This document shows positions 53,177 through 62,068 of a DNA stretch of 64,000 nucleotides, in pieces (within the stretch, counting starts at the first letter, position 1; every line of letters starts with the position of its first letter). A program made the position numbers and the translations under genes. This DNA comes from Clostridia bacterium (GTDB lineage: Bacteria > Bacillota > Clostridia > Oscillospirales > Acutalibacteraceae). The notes under the pieces are model-generated. The model was not told where the DNA came from. It worked only from the letters and a program-made list of their open reading frames with translations, and did not search any database. Location of the stretch: positions 1 to 64,000 of the forward strand of contig JAGAOS010000071.1 in the NCBI GenBank assembly GCA_017623575.1, read 5' to 3'.

Positions 53177-54598
53177 CTATTCTTTGCCGTTCCAACAGTA
53201 GGTGCATAGCTTACAGGGTTCAAGACCAATAGCCTTTATAACACCCTCTAAGGACTGAAATTCCAAAGATGCAAAATTAAGCTTTTCGGCAATGGATTTG
53301 CGAAGATTTTTTCCTCTTTCGGTGAATGGATCGCTATATTCCTCCAAATGCTTAAAGCCCTCCTCACCCTCCAGCTCCATAACAATCTGCCTTGCTATAA
53401 GCTCCATTTCATCAGTAGCGCGGGTGAAGTTAAGATATTTACAGCTATACATAATTGGCGGACAAGCCGAACGCATATGCACCGACTTAGCGCCGTTATC
53501 ATAAAGAAAATCAACCGTACCCTTAAGCTGAGTTCCGCGGACAATGGAATCATCCACAAAAAGAAGATTTTTATCCTTGATTAAATCATGAACGGGAACC
53601 TGCTTCATTTTAGCTATTCGGTTACGCTCAATTTGTTTTTGGGGAGTAAAGCTTCTTGCCCAGGTGGGTGTGTATTTTATAAATGCGCGGGCAAAAGGTA
53701 TATGACTTTGGTTTGCATAACCAATTGCGTGGGGGGTACCCGAATCAGGAACACCGCCTACATAATCCACCGTTTCGGCATTGCCAACCTCTTTATCGTG
53801 AGCAGCCATTATACCACCGTTACGATAACGCATAATTTCAACATTAACACCCTCATAGGTGGAATTTGGGTAGCCGTAATAGCTCCATAAAAATGAGCAC
53901 ATTTTCATTTCCTTACCCGGAGCCGAAAGCTGGGTACAGCTATCAGCGGTAATTTCCACTATTTCGGCGGGACCTAACTCTTTATAATCCTCATAGCCCA
54001 GCTTTTGATAGGCAAAGGATTCAAAGGAAACACAGTAGCCTTCATCATTTCTACCAACCTGAACAGGAAGTCTGCCGACTCTGTCACGGGCGGCGATAAT
54101 GCTGCCCTTATCGGTAAGAATTATAATTGTGGTTGTGCCCTTAACAACCTGATGAACAAATTTAATGCCTTCAACAAAATCGCCTTTTTTATTTATAAGG
54201 GCGGCTATGAGCTCGGTGGGGTTTACCCTACCGCCTGTCATAGAATCAAAATATCCGCCGCCTGCCAGATATTCATTAATAAGCTCATCGGCATTATTTA
54301 CAACACCTATGTTGCAAATTGCATACACGCCAAGCTTGGAACGGATAAGCAATGGCTGGGGTTCAAAATCGCTTATACAGCCAATTGCGGCAAAGCCCCG
54401 CATTTCATCAAATACTTTTTCAAACTTTGTGCGGAAGGGGGAATTCTGAATGTTATGTATTTCGCGCTGATGACCGATTTCGGGGTCATAAGCCGCCATA
54501 CCGCCCCTTCTTGTACCTAAATGCGAATGATAATCGGTTCCAAAAAACACATCTACCATAGCATCTTTTTTGGTTACCGCACCGAAAAATCCTCCCAT
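53177..54598 (-). CDS. purF: Amidophosphoribosyltransferase homologue lacking the N-terminal cysteine
   Basis: 473 residues. The N-terminal Ntn-glutaminase-like domain starts MGGFFGAVTKKDA. The canonical enzyme has Cys-Gly-X-X-Gly at its mature N-terminus, and here Gly replaces the nucleophile Cys. SHLGTRRGGMAAY is retained. The C-terminal phosphoribosyltransferase domain has the PRPP loop LLFVDDSIVRGTQLKGT. Cysteines near the end (CPPIMYSC and CKLCTYC) could bind an Fe-S cluster as in B. subtilis PurF. It is the only purF-like gene in the window; it may use free ammonia or another glutaminase. Confidence 0.88.
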   Translation of the reverse strand: MGGFFGAVTKKDAMVDVFFGTDYHSHLGTRRGGMAAYDPEIGHQREIHNIQNSPFRTKFEKVFDEMRGFAAIGCISDFEPQPLLIRSKLGVYAICNIGVVNNADELINEYLAGGGYFDSMTGGRVNPTELIAALINKKGDFVEGIKFVHQVVKGTTTIIILTDKGSIIAARDRVGRLPVQVGRNDEGYCVSFESFAYQKLGYEDYKELGPAEIVEITADSCTQLSAPGKEMKMCSFLWSYYGYPNSTYEGVNVEIMRYRNGGIMAAHDKEVGNAETVDYVGGVPDSGTPHAIGYANQSHIPFARAFIKYTPTWARSFTPQKQIERNRIAKMKQVPVHDLIKDKNLLFVDDSIVRGTQLKGTVDFLYDNGAKSVHMRSACPPIMYSCKYLNFTRATDEMELIARQIVMELEGEEGFKHLEEYSDPFTERGKNLRKSIAEKLNFASLEFQSLEGVIKAIGLEPCKLCTYCWNGKE

Positions 54599-54678
54599 TT
54601 TATATCAACTCCTGAACTAATGCTAATTACTATATAAACAGTTGCAGCCGACCATAAAAGTCGGCGCAAAGCACGCCA

Positions 54679-55179
54679 TTAAAACTGGCGTGAAAACTCT
54701 TCATTTATCTGGCGATCCTTTTCCAGAACATCGCGGGCAGCCTTTGCCCTGGCCGCTTTAAGCTTTGCGCTAAGCTCGGCATCATTTACAGCCAAAATCT
54801 GAATGGCAAGTAATGCGGCATTTGCGGCACCGTCAATAGCAACGGTGGCAACGGGAATACCCGCAGGCATTTGAACGGTAGAAAGCAAAGCGTCCATACC
54901 GTCTAAAACTGATGCTTTAATAGGAATGCCTATAACGGGCAAAACTGTGTTAGCGGCAATAGCGCCTGCTAAATGGGCAGCCTTACCTGCGGCGGCTATC
55001 ATAACACCAAAGCCATTTTCTGCGGCTAAGGTTGCAAAGGTTTTAGCCTGCTCAGGAGTGCGATGTGCCGAAAGCACATGAACCTCAAAAGGAACCTCAT
55101 ATTCACGCAAAACATCTACAGCTTTTTTAACTACGGGCAAATCACTGTCACTACCCATAATAATTGCAACTTTTTTCAT
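54679..55179 (-). CDS. purE: N5-carboxyaminoimidazole ribonucleotide mutase
   Basis: 166 residues. [28 protein letters not shown] and [24 protein letters not shown] are class I PurE signatures with the catalytic His in SAHRTP. It moves the carboxyl group of N5-CAIR to give CAIR. It is the first gene of the purine operon, directly behind the ZTP riboswitch. purK, purC and purB are not in this window. Confidence 0.97.
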   Translation of the reverse strand: MKKVAIIMGSDSDLPVVKKAVDVLREYEVPFEVHVLSAHRTPEQAKTFATLAAENGFGVMIAAAGKAAHLAGAIAANTVLPVIGIPIKASVLDGMDALLSTVQMPAGIPVATVAIDGAANAALLAIQILAVNDAELSAKLKAARAKAARDVLEKDRQINEEFSRQF

Positions 55180-55232
55180 TTTATAAACATTCCTTTCTGT
55201 TAAATTACAAACAAAAATGCCTGATAAAAAGC

Positions 55233-55272
55233 AAAAAGGCGGTCTTATCCCCTTAAATGAAACAAGACTGCC
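55233..55272 (-). terminator. Attenuator terminator of the ZTP riboswitch
   Basis: GGCAGTCTT (plus 55264-55272) pairs with AAGACCGCC (plus 55238-55246), followed by TTTTT. The 5' arm overlaps the CUGGGCA end of the aptamer, so ligand binding can block it. Confidence 0.88.
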
Positions 55273-55354
55273 CAGACGGTCGGCCGGGATAGCATACCCC
55301 TAAAATTTTCTTTGCTCCATGTGGTACTCCACTTTAAATCCGTCAGGGACAAAG
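55268..55354 (-). promoter_or_regulatory. ZTP (pfl) riboswitch aptamer before purE
   Basis: Minus-strand RNA: P1 is formed by CUUUG (plus 55350-55354) and CAAAG (plus 55310-55314). Between them are the conserved CCCUGACGG and a GUGG-AGUA-CCAC hairpin followed by AUGGAG. The 3' domain ends CCGACCGUCUGGGCAG, matching the strongly conserved CCGCCUGGGCA of the pfl motif. ZTP/ZMP signals 10-formyl-THF shortage; ligand binding should prevent termination and turn on the pur operon and fhs. Family recognition is by eye. Confidence 0.85.
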
Positions 55355-55412
55355 AAATAATTGAATTTTTAATTTTTCGGGCTTAAAATTTTTCGCCCAA
55401 AACAGCAAGATT

Positions 55413-55441
55413 ATTATACCATATTTTAAAAATTGTGTCAA
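55413..55441 (-). promoter_or_regulatory. Sigma-A promoter of the purine operon
   Basis: On the minus strand TTGACA (55436-55441), 17-bp spacer, TATAAT (55413-55418). Confidence 0.92.
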
Positions 55442-55493
55442 TGAATAAAAAGCGATTTTTGTCCCTTTTTTTAATTTTGGGCAAAATGAGTAA

Positions 55494-55515
55494 AACCGCC
55501 GTAAAAACGGCGGTT
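55494..55515 (-). terminator. Terminator hairpin after glgA
   Basis: AACCGCCGT (55494-55502) and ACGGCGGTT (55507-55515) with a 4-nt loop; TTTTAC follows on the minus strand. A second, G-U-rich hairpin lies nearer glgA at about 55555-55594. Confidence 0.75.
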
Positions 55516-55601
55516 GTTTCATAAATTTTGCTGTTTGGGATTTTAATTTTATCACCACGGTTTTGCCTTACGGCAGAGCTGCGGTTTTGTTTTTGATCCC
55601 T

Positions 55602-57017
55602 TTATTTTGCAATTTCCTTATAAATTTTAAGGTACTCGCCTGCCGAGCGTTTCCAGCTGTTATCACAATTCATAGCTCGCAACACAAGGGTATTCCAGCC
55701 ATCGGCATCGGCATATCCCGCAAGGGCGCGCCAAACAGCCTCCAGCATATCGTGGGCATTATATGTGGCAAAGGTAAAACCATTGCCCTCACCGTCGCCG
55801 CTATCCTGAATGGTATCTTTAAGACCGCCTGTTTCACGAACAATGGGAATAGTGCCGTAGCGCAGAGCCACCATTTGAGCAAGTCCGCAGGGTTCACTCT
55901 TAGAGGGCATAAGGAATATATCTGCACCTGCATAAATTCTATGCGCAAGCTGAGGCACAAAGCCCAGACGAAGGCCTACCTTATCGGGGTATTTTTCCTT
56001 CATATCATAAAAGAAGGTTTCAAATTCCCACTCACCCGAACCAAGGATGGCAAACTGAACATCTGCCTTTAAAATATCCTCAAAAACGGCTTTAACAAGG
56101 TCAAAGCCCTTGTGACCTACAAGTCGGCTTACAATACCTATTACGGGTACATCATCCCTTTGGGGAAGTCCCATTTCTTTTTGCAGCTCAGCCTTATTTT
56201 TGGCCTTGCCTGCAAGGTTTTCTGCCGAAAAGCCTTCATAAATCAGGGGGTCGGTTTCGGGATTATAAACATCCACATCAATACCGTTTACAATACCGCT
56301 GAGCTTAAACTGACGAAGCTTTAAAATCTCATCTAATCCGTGAGAGAACCATGGGGTTAAAATTTCCTCGGCATAGGTGCGGCTTACGGTGGTTACCCTG
56401 TCAGCGCACTCAATACCGCCCTTCATAAGATTAACACAGTTTTCATACTCTACAATATGGGCAGAATCATCTGAAAGTCCCAATACATCGCTCATAAGCT
56501 CATAGCCGTATTTACCCTGATACTGAATGTTATGAATGGTAAATACTGTTTTTATGTTTTGATAAATACCGTCGTGATAATATCTATCCTTATAAACGGG
56601 AATCATTGCAGTTTGCCAGTCATTACAATGAATAACATCGGGAATAAAATCAATATAAGGTAAAATCTCTAAAACGGCGCGGGAGAAAAATGCAAATCTT
56701 TCGGCATCATCATAATGACCGTAAAGGGTATCTCTTTTAAAATAATACTGATTATCCAAAAGATAATAGATTACACCGTCCACATGGGCTTCAAAAATAC
56801 CGCAATACTGCCTGCGCCAGGCAACAGGAACGGTAATATGAGTTATAAATTTCATTTTGCTGCGCATTTCCTCACTTACAGTTCCGTAAAGAGGAATTAC
56901 AACGCGACAGCCTACAAAACGACTACGAAGCGCTTTAGGAAGTGCGCCTGCTACATCGGCAAGACCGCCCGACATAGCAAAGGGATATGCTTCACTTGCG
57001 GCAAATAATACTTTCAT
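55602..57017 (-). CDS. glgA: Glycogen synthase (ADP-glucose type)
   Basis: 471 residues, GT5 family. The N-terminus MKVLFAASEAYPFAMSGGLADVAGALPKAL is the donor-binding start, with SGGL in place of the usual KxGGL. HCNDWQTAMIPVY, TIHNIQYQGKYG and the C-terminal FLMPSKSEPCGLAQMVALRYGTIPIVRETGGLKDT with the two catalytic-site Glu region follow. It extends alpha-1,4-glucan chains from ADP-glucose. It is the last gene of the glg unit, 360 nt after glgD. Confidence 0.96.
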   Translation of the reverse strand: MKVLFAASEAYPFAMSGGLADVAGALPKALRSRFVGCRVVIPLYGTVSEEMRSKMKFITHITVPVAWRRQYCGIFEAHVDGVIYYLLDNQYYFKRDTLYGHYDDAERFAFFSRAVLEILPYIDFIPDVIHCNDWQTAMIPVYKDRYYHDGIYQNIKTVFTIHNIQYQGKYGYELMSDVLGLSDDSAHIVEYENCVNLMKGGIECADRVTTVSRTYAEEILTPWFSHGLDEILKLRQFKLSGIVNGIDVDVYNPETDPLIYEGFSAENLAGKAKNKAELQKEMGLPQRDDVPVIGIVSRLVGHKGFDLVKAVFEDILKADVQFAILGSGEWEFETFFYDMKEKYPDKVGLRLGFVPQLAHRIYAGADIFLMPSKSEPCGLAQMVALRYGTIPIVRETGGLKDTIQDSGDGEGNGFTFATYNAHDMLEAVWRALAGYADADGWNTLVLRAMNCDNSWKRSAGEYLKIYKEIAK

Positions 57018-57377
57018 TTACTTTTTCCTTTCGTATAGGATAATATATAATTTAATAGATAAATTATTGTTTATTGCTGGGATTTATAAATTCACCGTAG
57101 GGGCGATTATTAATCGCCCGAAAAAGGTTTGTGCTATTTATGCGGGCGAGCAATGCTCGCCCCTACAAGAAAAAACCTTTAATAGAGTGATTTGCGAAGT
57201 TTTTTCTCCCATTCCCCGTTCGAGAACGGCCTCCTGAGGCCCAAGGAAGTGCTGTGGGGAAATTAAACCAAACTAACCTCGAGGAGAAATTTTTCACAGG
57301 GCTTTTTTGGGGTGAGGAGCTGTGCTATCTGCACCGCCTGAGCCCCAAGGAAGTGCTGTGGGAAATTTAAACCGAGG
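57018..57377. repeat. Repeat-filled gap between glgD and glgA, hairpin copy C and a palindromic element
   Basis: No gene is seen in these 360 nt. An 82-nt imperfect hairpin (57287-57368) starts just after the glgD stop. Its core 57314-57341 equals that of copy A, while its outer stem is TTGGGG/CCCCAA. A 29-nt direct repeat (57241-57269 and 57345-57373) includes its 3' arm. Further on are CCGTTC-GA-GAACGG (57216-57229) and GGCCTC-CT-GAGGCC. A separate 70-bp element (57097-57166) has inverted ends GTAGGGGCGA/TCGCCCCTAC and two internal perfect hairpins. Confidence 0.8.
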
Positions 57378-58496
57378 TCAGACTTTAGCTGATTTGCGGA
57401 TGGACATATAATGCGTTGGTGCACCACAAAGGGCTCTGCCTTCGGTAATCTCTGTATTTTTATCAGTAATAACAAACTTTAAATCGGCGGCGCGGCGAAT
57501 TACGGAATCCTGCATAATAATGCAATTGGAAAGGCTTGCTCCCTCCTCCACGCGCACACCGCGGAAGATAATACAGTTATTAACCTCACCCTCAATAACA
57601 CAACCGTCTGCAATAAGGGAATTGGTAACCTTGGAATTAAGTCCGTAACGGGTGGGAACATCGTCGCGGTTTTTGGTGTAGATAGGACGGTCGCTTGCAA
57701 ACAGCTCGGCGCGCACCTTAGGATTAAGCAGAGCAAAGTTTGCATTTGCATAGGATTCGGTGCCGTCAATAACCCAGGCAAACTCCTTAACGGCATAGCC
57801 ATAGATTTTAAGCTGATCTATTCTGGAGGAAATAACATCACGCCATCTTCGGCTCATATTCTCCTCCCTTGCGGTTTTAACCAAATCCATAAGCAAAACG
57901 CGTTCCATAACAACAACATCCAGACTGAAATCACAAGTAACACCAAAATTTTCAGGAATACGGATTTTGTTTATTCTGCCGTCCTTATCCATTTCAAAGG
58001 ACATAATATCGTTTTTACTTTTGGGCAGGGGTCCGTTTTTGTAGGCAATAGTAATATCTGCCTTGCTTTCAAAATGAGCGTCAAGCATTTTAGAGATATC
58101 TATGTTTCCTACAACATCGGCATCACACATAACAATATATTTTTCCTTACTGCCGCGAAGATAGCTCATAACGGTGTTAAGGGAATCTATATGACCTGCA
58201 TCTACATCAACATCCGAGGTAAGGTAAGGGGGAAGAATGGAAAGTCCGCCGCTTTTACGGTCGAGATCCCAAGGCTTACCGGAGCCTAAGTGGTCCATAA
58301 GGGAATGATAATTGTATTTAGGAATAACACCCACCTTGGAAACGCCTGCATTTACAAGGTTAGAAAGGGGGAAGTCTATCATACGGTATCTGCCGCCGAA
58401 GGGCACCGATGCCATAGAGCGAACCTCGGTAAGCTCGCGGATAAGATCATCGTGAACATTGGCGAAAACTACGCCCATTACATTATTGTTTTTCAT
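57378..58496 (-). CDS. glgD: GlgD subunit of glucose-1-phosphate adenylyltransferase
   Basis: 372 residues. It resembles GlgC but starts [41 protein letters not shown], without the GGxGxRL nucleotide loop, as in GlgD regulatory subunits of Firmicutes. A C-terminal left-handed beta-helix region is seen in [29 protein letters not shown]. In known cases GlgD combines with GlgC to raise activity. Its ATG overlaps the glgC stop (ATGA-type, 4 nt), which fits equal expression. Confidence 0.94.
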   Translation of the reverse strand: MKNNNVMGVVFANVHDDLIRELTEVRSMASVPFGGRYRMIDFPLSNLVNAGVSKVGVIPKYNYHSLMDHLGSGKPWDLDRKSGGLSILPPYLTSDVDVDAGHIDSLNTVMSYLRGSKEKYIVMCDADVVGNIDISKMLDAHFESKADITIAYKNGPLPKSKNDIMSFEMDKDGRINKIRIPENFGVTCDFSLDVVVMERVLLMDLVKTAREENMSRRWRDVISSRIDQLKIYGYAVKEFAWVIDGTESYANANFALLNPKVRAELFASDRPIYTKNRDDVPTRYGLNSKVTNSLIADGCVIEGEVNNCIIFRGVRVEEGASLSNCIIMQDSVIRRAADLKFVITDKNTEITEGRALCGAPTHYMSIRKSAKV

Positions 58497-59710
58497 ACCT
58501 TTTCGCCCTCCTTAACTGATTCGGTAACCATTGCCTTGGCGCTTACCGATGCATTTTTGCCAACCAGCAGATCAGCACCTACAACAGCAATACCCCAATC
58601 ATCCAAATTGGATACATTTTCAGGGCGTTCGCCTACCGTTGCGCCACCTTCAACAACAACATTTTCGGCAATTATGGCATACTGAACCGATGCTCCGCTT
58701 TTAATTACGGCGCCCGGCATAATAAGGGAATCCCTTACCTCTGCCCCTGCCTCAACCGTAACATTATCAAAAAGAATTGAAAAATCCACCTTACCGTAAA
58801 CATTACAGCCCTCAGTAACAAGGGAGTTTTGCACCTCAGCGGTATCGGCAATGTACTGTGGCGGCGCAGACGGTGTTCTGGAATAAATTCTCCATTTGGG
58901 GTCAGAAAGGTCAAGCTCCACCTTGGGATTAAGAAGGTCGAGGTTTGACTCCCAAAGGGAATCAATGGTGCCAACATCCTTCCAATAATCTGAGAATGGG
59001 TAGGTTACAAGCTTTTCACCCGCCGCAAGCATTGTGGGGATTATGTTTTTACCAAAATCGTTTGAGGAGGCAGGGTCTTTTTCATCCTGCTCTAAATATT
59101 TGCGAAGAATCTGCCAATTAAAAATGTAAATACCCATTGATGCAAGATTGCTTTTTGGATTTGCAGGCTTTTCTTCAAACTCATAGATTGTGCCATCAGG
59201 ATTGGCATTCATAATACCAAAGCGGGAAGCCTCCTCCAAAGAAACCTCCAAAACGGCTATGGTACAATCTGCGCCTGTTTCTTTATGTCTTTGAAGCATT
59301 TCGGAATAATCCATTTTATAGATATGGTCACCCGATAAAATAAGTACATATTCAGGGTCATAACGCTCAATAAAGGGAATATTCTGATAGATTGCGTTTG
59401 CGGTACCCTTGTACCAATCAGCTCCCTCTATTTTTTGGTAGGGGGGCAAAACATGAACGCCACCGCTGAGTCTATCAAGATCCCAAGGCTTGCCCGAACC
59501 AATATAATCATTAAGCTCCAAGGGCTGGTACTGAGTAAGCACACCTACCGTTTCAATACCCGAATTTATACAGTTAGAAAGGGGAAAGTCAATAATTCTG
59601 TACTTTCCACCATAGGGAACTGCGGGTTTTGCGATTTTTTGGGTAAGAACTCCAAGTCGGCTACCCTGACCGCCTGCCAATAGCATGGCAACGCATTCTG
59701 TTTTTTTCAA
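58493..59710 (-). CDS. glgC: Glucose-1-phosphate adenylyltransferase
   Basis: 405 residues. The nucleotidyltransferase loop is [76 protein letters not shown] and [10 protein letters not shown] complete the active site. The C-terminal beta-helix starts near residue 290. It makes ADP-glucose from ATP and glucose 1-phosphate, the controlled step of glycogen synthesis. It lies 34 nt after glgB. Confidence 0.97.
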   Translation of the reverse strand: MKKTECVAMLLAGGQGSRLGVLTQKIAKPAVPYGGKYRIIDFPLSNCINSGIETVGVLTQYQPLELNDYIGSGKPWDLDRLSGGVHVLPPYQKIEGADWYKGTANAIYQNIPFIERYDPEYVLILSGDHIYKMDYSEMLQRHKETGADCTIAVLEVSLEEASRFGIMNANPDGTIYEFEEKPANPKSNLASMGIYIFNWQILRKYLEQDEKDPASSNDFGKNIIPTMLAAGEKLVTYPFSDYWKDVGTIDSLWESNLDLLNPKVELDLSDPKWRIYSRTPSAPPQYIADTAEVQNSLVTEGCNVYGKVDFSILFDNVTVEAGAEVRDSLIMPGAVIKSGASVQYAIIAENVVVEGGATVGERPENVSNLDDWGIAVVGADLLVGKNASVSAKAMVTESVKEGEKV

Positions 59711-59744
59711 AACCTCATCTCCTAAAGTTTTATTTTACTGTATT

Positions 59745-61682
59745 TTAACGCCGAACCTCAGATTGGGTTTTGTCAATCCTTGGCACGACACTTGATACCT
59801 TGAATTTTTTAACACACCTATAGTACGATACTGACATTGAAGGAATACTGAATTCTGCTGAAAAATCCAATCCGTGCATAGGCTTTTTTTGGGATTTTAT
59901 TTTATCCGTTCCGCCACCATTACCGCCAAAGCTTCTGGCATCGGTAGAAAAAATCCGCTCATACTCACCAAAAAGGGGCAGACCTATGCGGTAATTTTTA
60001 CGCTCAACGGGCAAAAAATTGCATATAATTACTATTTCTCCGCCCGATAAATCAATTCGACGAAAGGCAATTACGCTATGATTATTATCATCGTGAGAAA
60101 TCCAGCTGAAGCCCTGCCAACTAAAATCCTGCTGCCAAAAGGCAGGCTCGCTAAGATAAAAATGATTAAGTTTTTTTACAAAAAACTGCATCTGACGGTG
60201 GGCTTCAAAATCCAACAGACACCAGTCCAATTCCTCATAATACCGCCACTCATTAAACTGGGCAAGCTCCTGCCCCATAAAGATAAGTTTTTTGCCCGGA
60301 TGCGCCATCATATAGGCATAAAAGGTGCGAAGTGCTGCGAATTTTTCATTATAATCGCCAAACATTTTGCCTATCATAGAGCGTTTTCCATGGACAACCT
60401 CATCGTGAGAGAGGGGTAAAATGAAGTTCTCACTAAAGGCATAAAAAAAGGAAAAGGTTATGGCATTGTGATTATATTTTCTACCAAGCGGGTCGATGGA
60501 CATAAACTTCAGCATATCATTCATCCAGCCCATATTCCACTTAAAGTTAAAGCCAAGACCACCGTCATAGGTTGGCTTTGTAACCATAGGCCAAGCGGTG
60601 GATTCCTCAGCTATAAGCATTACTGATGGGCTGAAATCAAAAACGCTTTTACTAAGCTCTGATAAAAACCAAACGGCCTCTAAATTTTCATTACCGCCGT
60701 AAACATTAGGACACCACTGCCCTGCCTCACGACCATAATCCAAATAAAGCATTGACGCAACCGCATCCACACGAAGTCCGTCAATATGGTATTCCTTAAG
60801 CCAAAAAAGTGCTGACGAGATTAAAAAGCTAGCAACCTCTACCCTGCCATAATCAAAAACAGCAGTACCCCACGACTTATGCTCACCCTTGCGAGAGTCT
60901 GAATACTCATAAAGGTGGGTGCCGTCAAAACGGTATAAGCCAAACTCATCCTTGGGGAAGTGAGCGGGCACCCAATCTAAAATAATACCTATGCCGCGGG
61001 AGTGTAAAATATCAACAAATTTTTTAAAATCATTTGGAGTGCCGAATCTGGATGTAGGAGCAAAATACCCCGTTACCTGATATCCCCACGAGCCGTCAAA
61101 GGGGTATTCGGTTATGGGCATAAGCTCAATATGGGTATAGCCCATATTGGTTACATAATCAGCAAGGGAAGTGGCTGCATCAATATAGGATAATGGGTTG
61201 CCGTTACTATGCCTACGCCAAGAACCCAGATGCAGCTCATAAATATTAATGGGTAAGTTATAAATATTGTGTTTTTCCCGATTTTTCAGCCAATTATCAT
61301 CCTGCCAGATATAATTGCTTATATTAAAAAGCTTTGATGCATTTTGGGGTGGTGTTTCGGTATGAAAGGCAAATGGGTCGGACTTTAAAGCTACATTACC
61401 GTTACTGCCCGTAACGGCAAATTTATAAAGGCTGTACTCCCCTACATTAGGCACAAAGGCTTGCCATATGCCACCGGGGATACGCTCCATTTTATTTGCA
61501 TCAAGCCGCCAGCCGTTAAAATCGCCAACAACCGAAACAGAAACGGCATTTGGCGCCCACACTCTGAACAATGCGCCTTTTTGGTCATTTATATTACACA
61601 AATGACCACCTAAAAATTCATAAGCATTATCAACAGGGACTCTGCCCCAATTTTTATTTACGGAAAACTCATTTTTTGGCAT
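59745..61682 (-). CDS. glgB: 1,4-alpha-glucan branching enzyme
   Basis: 645 residues, GH13. An N-terminal CBM48 domain (about 20-120, GALFRVWAPNAVSVSVVGDFNGW) precedes the barrel with GILDWVPAHFPKDEFG, DGLRVDAVASMLYLDYG (nucleophile Asp), LIAEESTAWP (acid/base Glu) and LPLSHDEVVHGKRSM. A C-terminal all-beta domain follows. It introduces alpha-1,6 branches. It is the first gene of the glg unit with a clear promoter 50-80 nt upstream. Confidence 0.97.
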   Translation of the reverse strand: MPKNEFSVNKNWGRVPVDNAYEFLGGHLCNINDQKGALFRVWAPNAVSVSVVGDFNGWRLDANKMERIPGGIWQAFVPNVGEYSLYKFAVTGSNGNVALKSDPFAFHTETPPQNASKLFNISNYIWQDDNWLKNREKHNIYNLPINIYELHLGSWRRHSNGNPLSYIDAATSLADYVTNMGYTHIELMPITEYPFDGSWGYQVTGYFAPTSRFGTPNDFKKFVDILHSRGIGIILDWVPAHFPKDEFGLYRFDGTHLYEYSDSRKGEHKSWGTAVFDYGRVEVASFLISSALFWLKEYHIDGLRVDAVASMLYLDYGREAGQWCPNVYGGNENLEAVWFLSELSKSVFDFSPSVMLIAEESTAWPMVTKPTYDGGLGFNFKWNMGWMNDMLKFMSIDPLGRKYNHNAITFSFFYAFSENFILPLSHDEVVHGKRSMIGKMFGDYNEKFAALRTFYAYMMAHPGKKLIFMGQELAQFNEWRYYEELDWCLLDFEAHRQMQFFVKKLNHFYLSEPAFWQQDFSWQGFSWISHDDNNHSVIAFRRIDLSGGEIVIICNFLPVERKNYRIGLPLFGEYERIFSTDARSFGGNGGGTDKIKSQKKPMHGLDFSAEFSIPSMSVSYYRCVKKFKVSSVVPRIDKTQSEVRR

Positions 61683-61737
61683 AGACTTTTTCTTCCTTTA
61701 AGCCTTACCAAACAAAACCGCATAATATTACTTTTTT

Positions 61738-61766
61738 ATTATATCACCAACTGTGTTGCTTGGCAA
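61738..61766 (-). promoter_or_regulatory. Sigma-A promoter of the glycogen operon
   Basis: On the minus strand TTGCCA (61761-61766), 17-bp spacer, TATAAT (61738-61743). Confidence 0.87.
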
Positions 61767-62030
61767 GGGGATTTTTGTATATTTTAAATTGTAGATATAA
61801 ATATTTGCCTCTGTAATTTTGTGCATATGTTACAAAAATCTTGTAATTTTAGCAAAAAATGACAGAATACAAATAGATTTAAAACATTATACCTTTAATT
61901 TAATATCCCACATTTTTAAAGACATTATGCCGATATTTTTAAGTTTTTAACATATTTATAAAGTAGGGTCGAACGGTAAAATTATAAACCTCTGCAATAA
62001 ACAATAATTTTTTGTGTGGATTTTTTCACA

Positions 62031-62066
62031 AAAAAACCGCTCAACCATTACTGGTCAAGCGGTTTT
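62031..62066 (-). terminator. Terminator of the MATE gene
   Basis: AAAACCGCTTGACCA and TGGTTGAGCGGTTTT (minus strand) pair around GTAA with two G-U pairs, followed by TTTG. Confidence 0.92.
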
Positions 62067-62068
62067 TA

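Larger units (their letters stand above)
61683..62068. other. AT-rich gap between MATE and glgB genes
   Basis: These 386 nt hold the glgB promoter at one end and the MATE terminator at the other. Between about 61770 and 62030 the sequence is very AT-rich, without an ORF, hairpin or repeat that I could recognise. Confidence 0.7.

Noticed and set aside
48307..57368. The three hairpin copies as a CRISPR array
   Set aside because: Copies are thousands of bases apart, lie in different gaps and have no spacer pattern.
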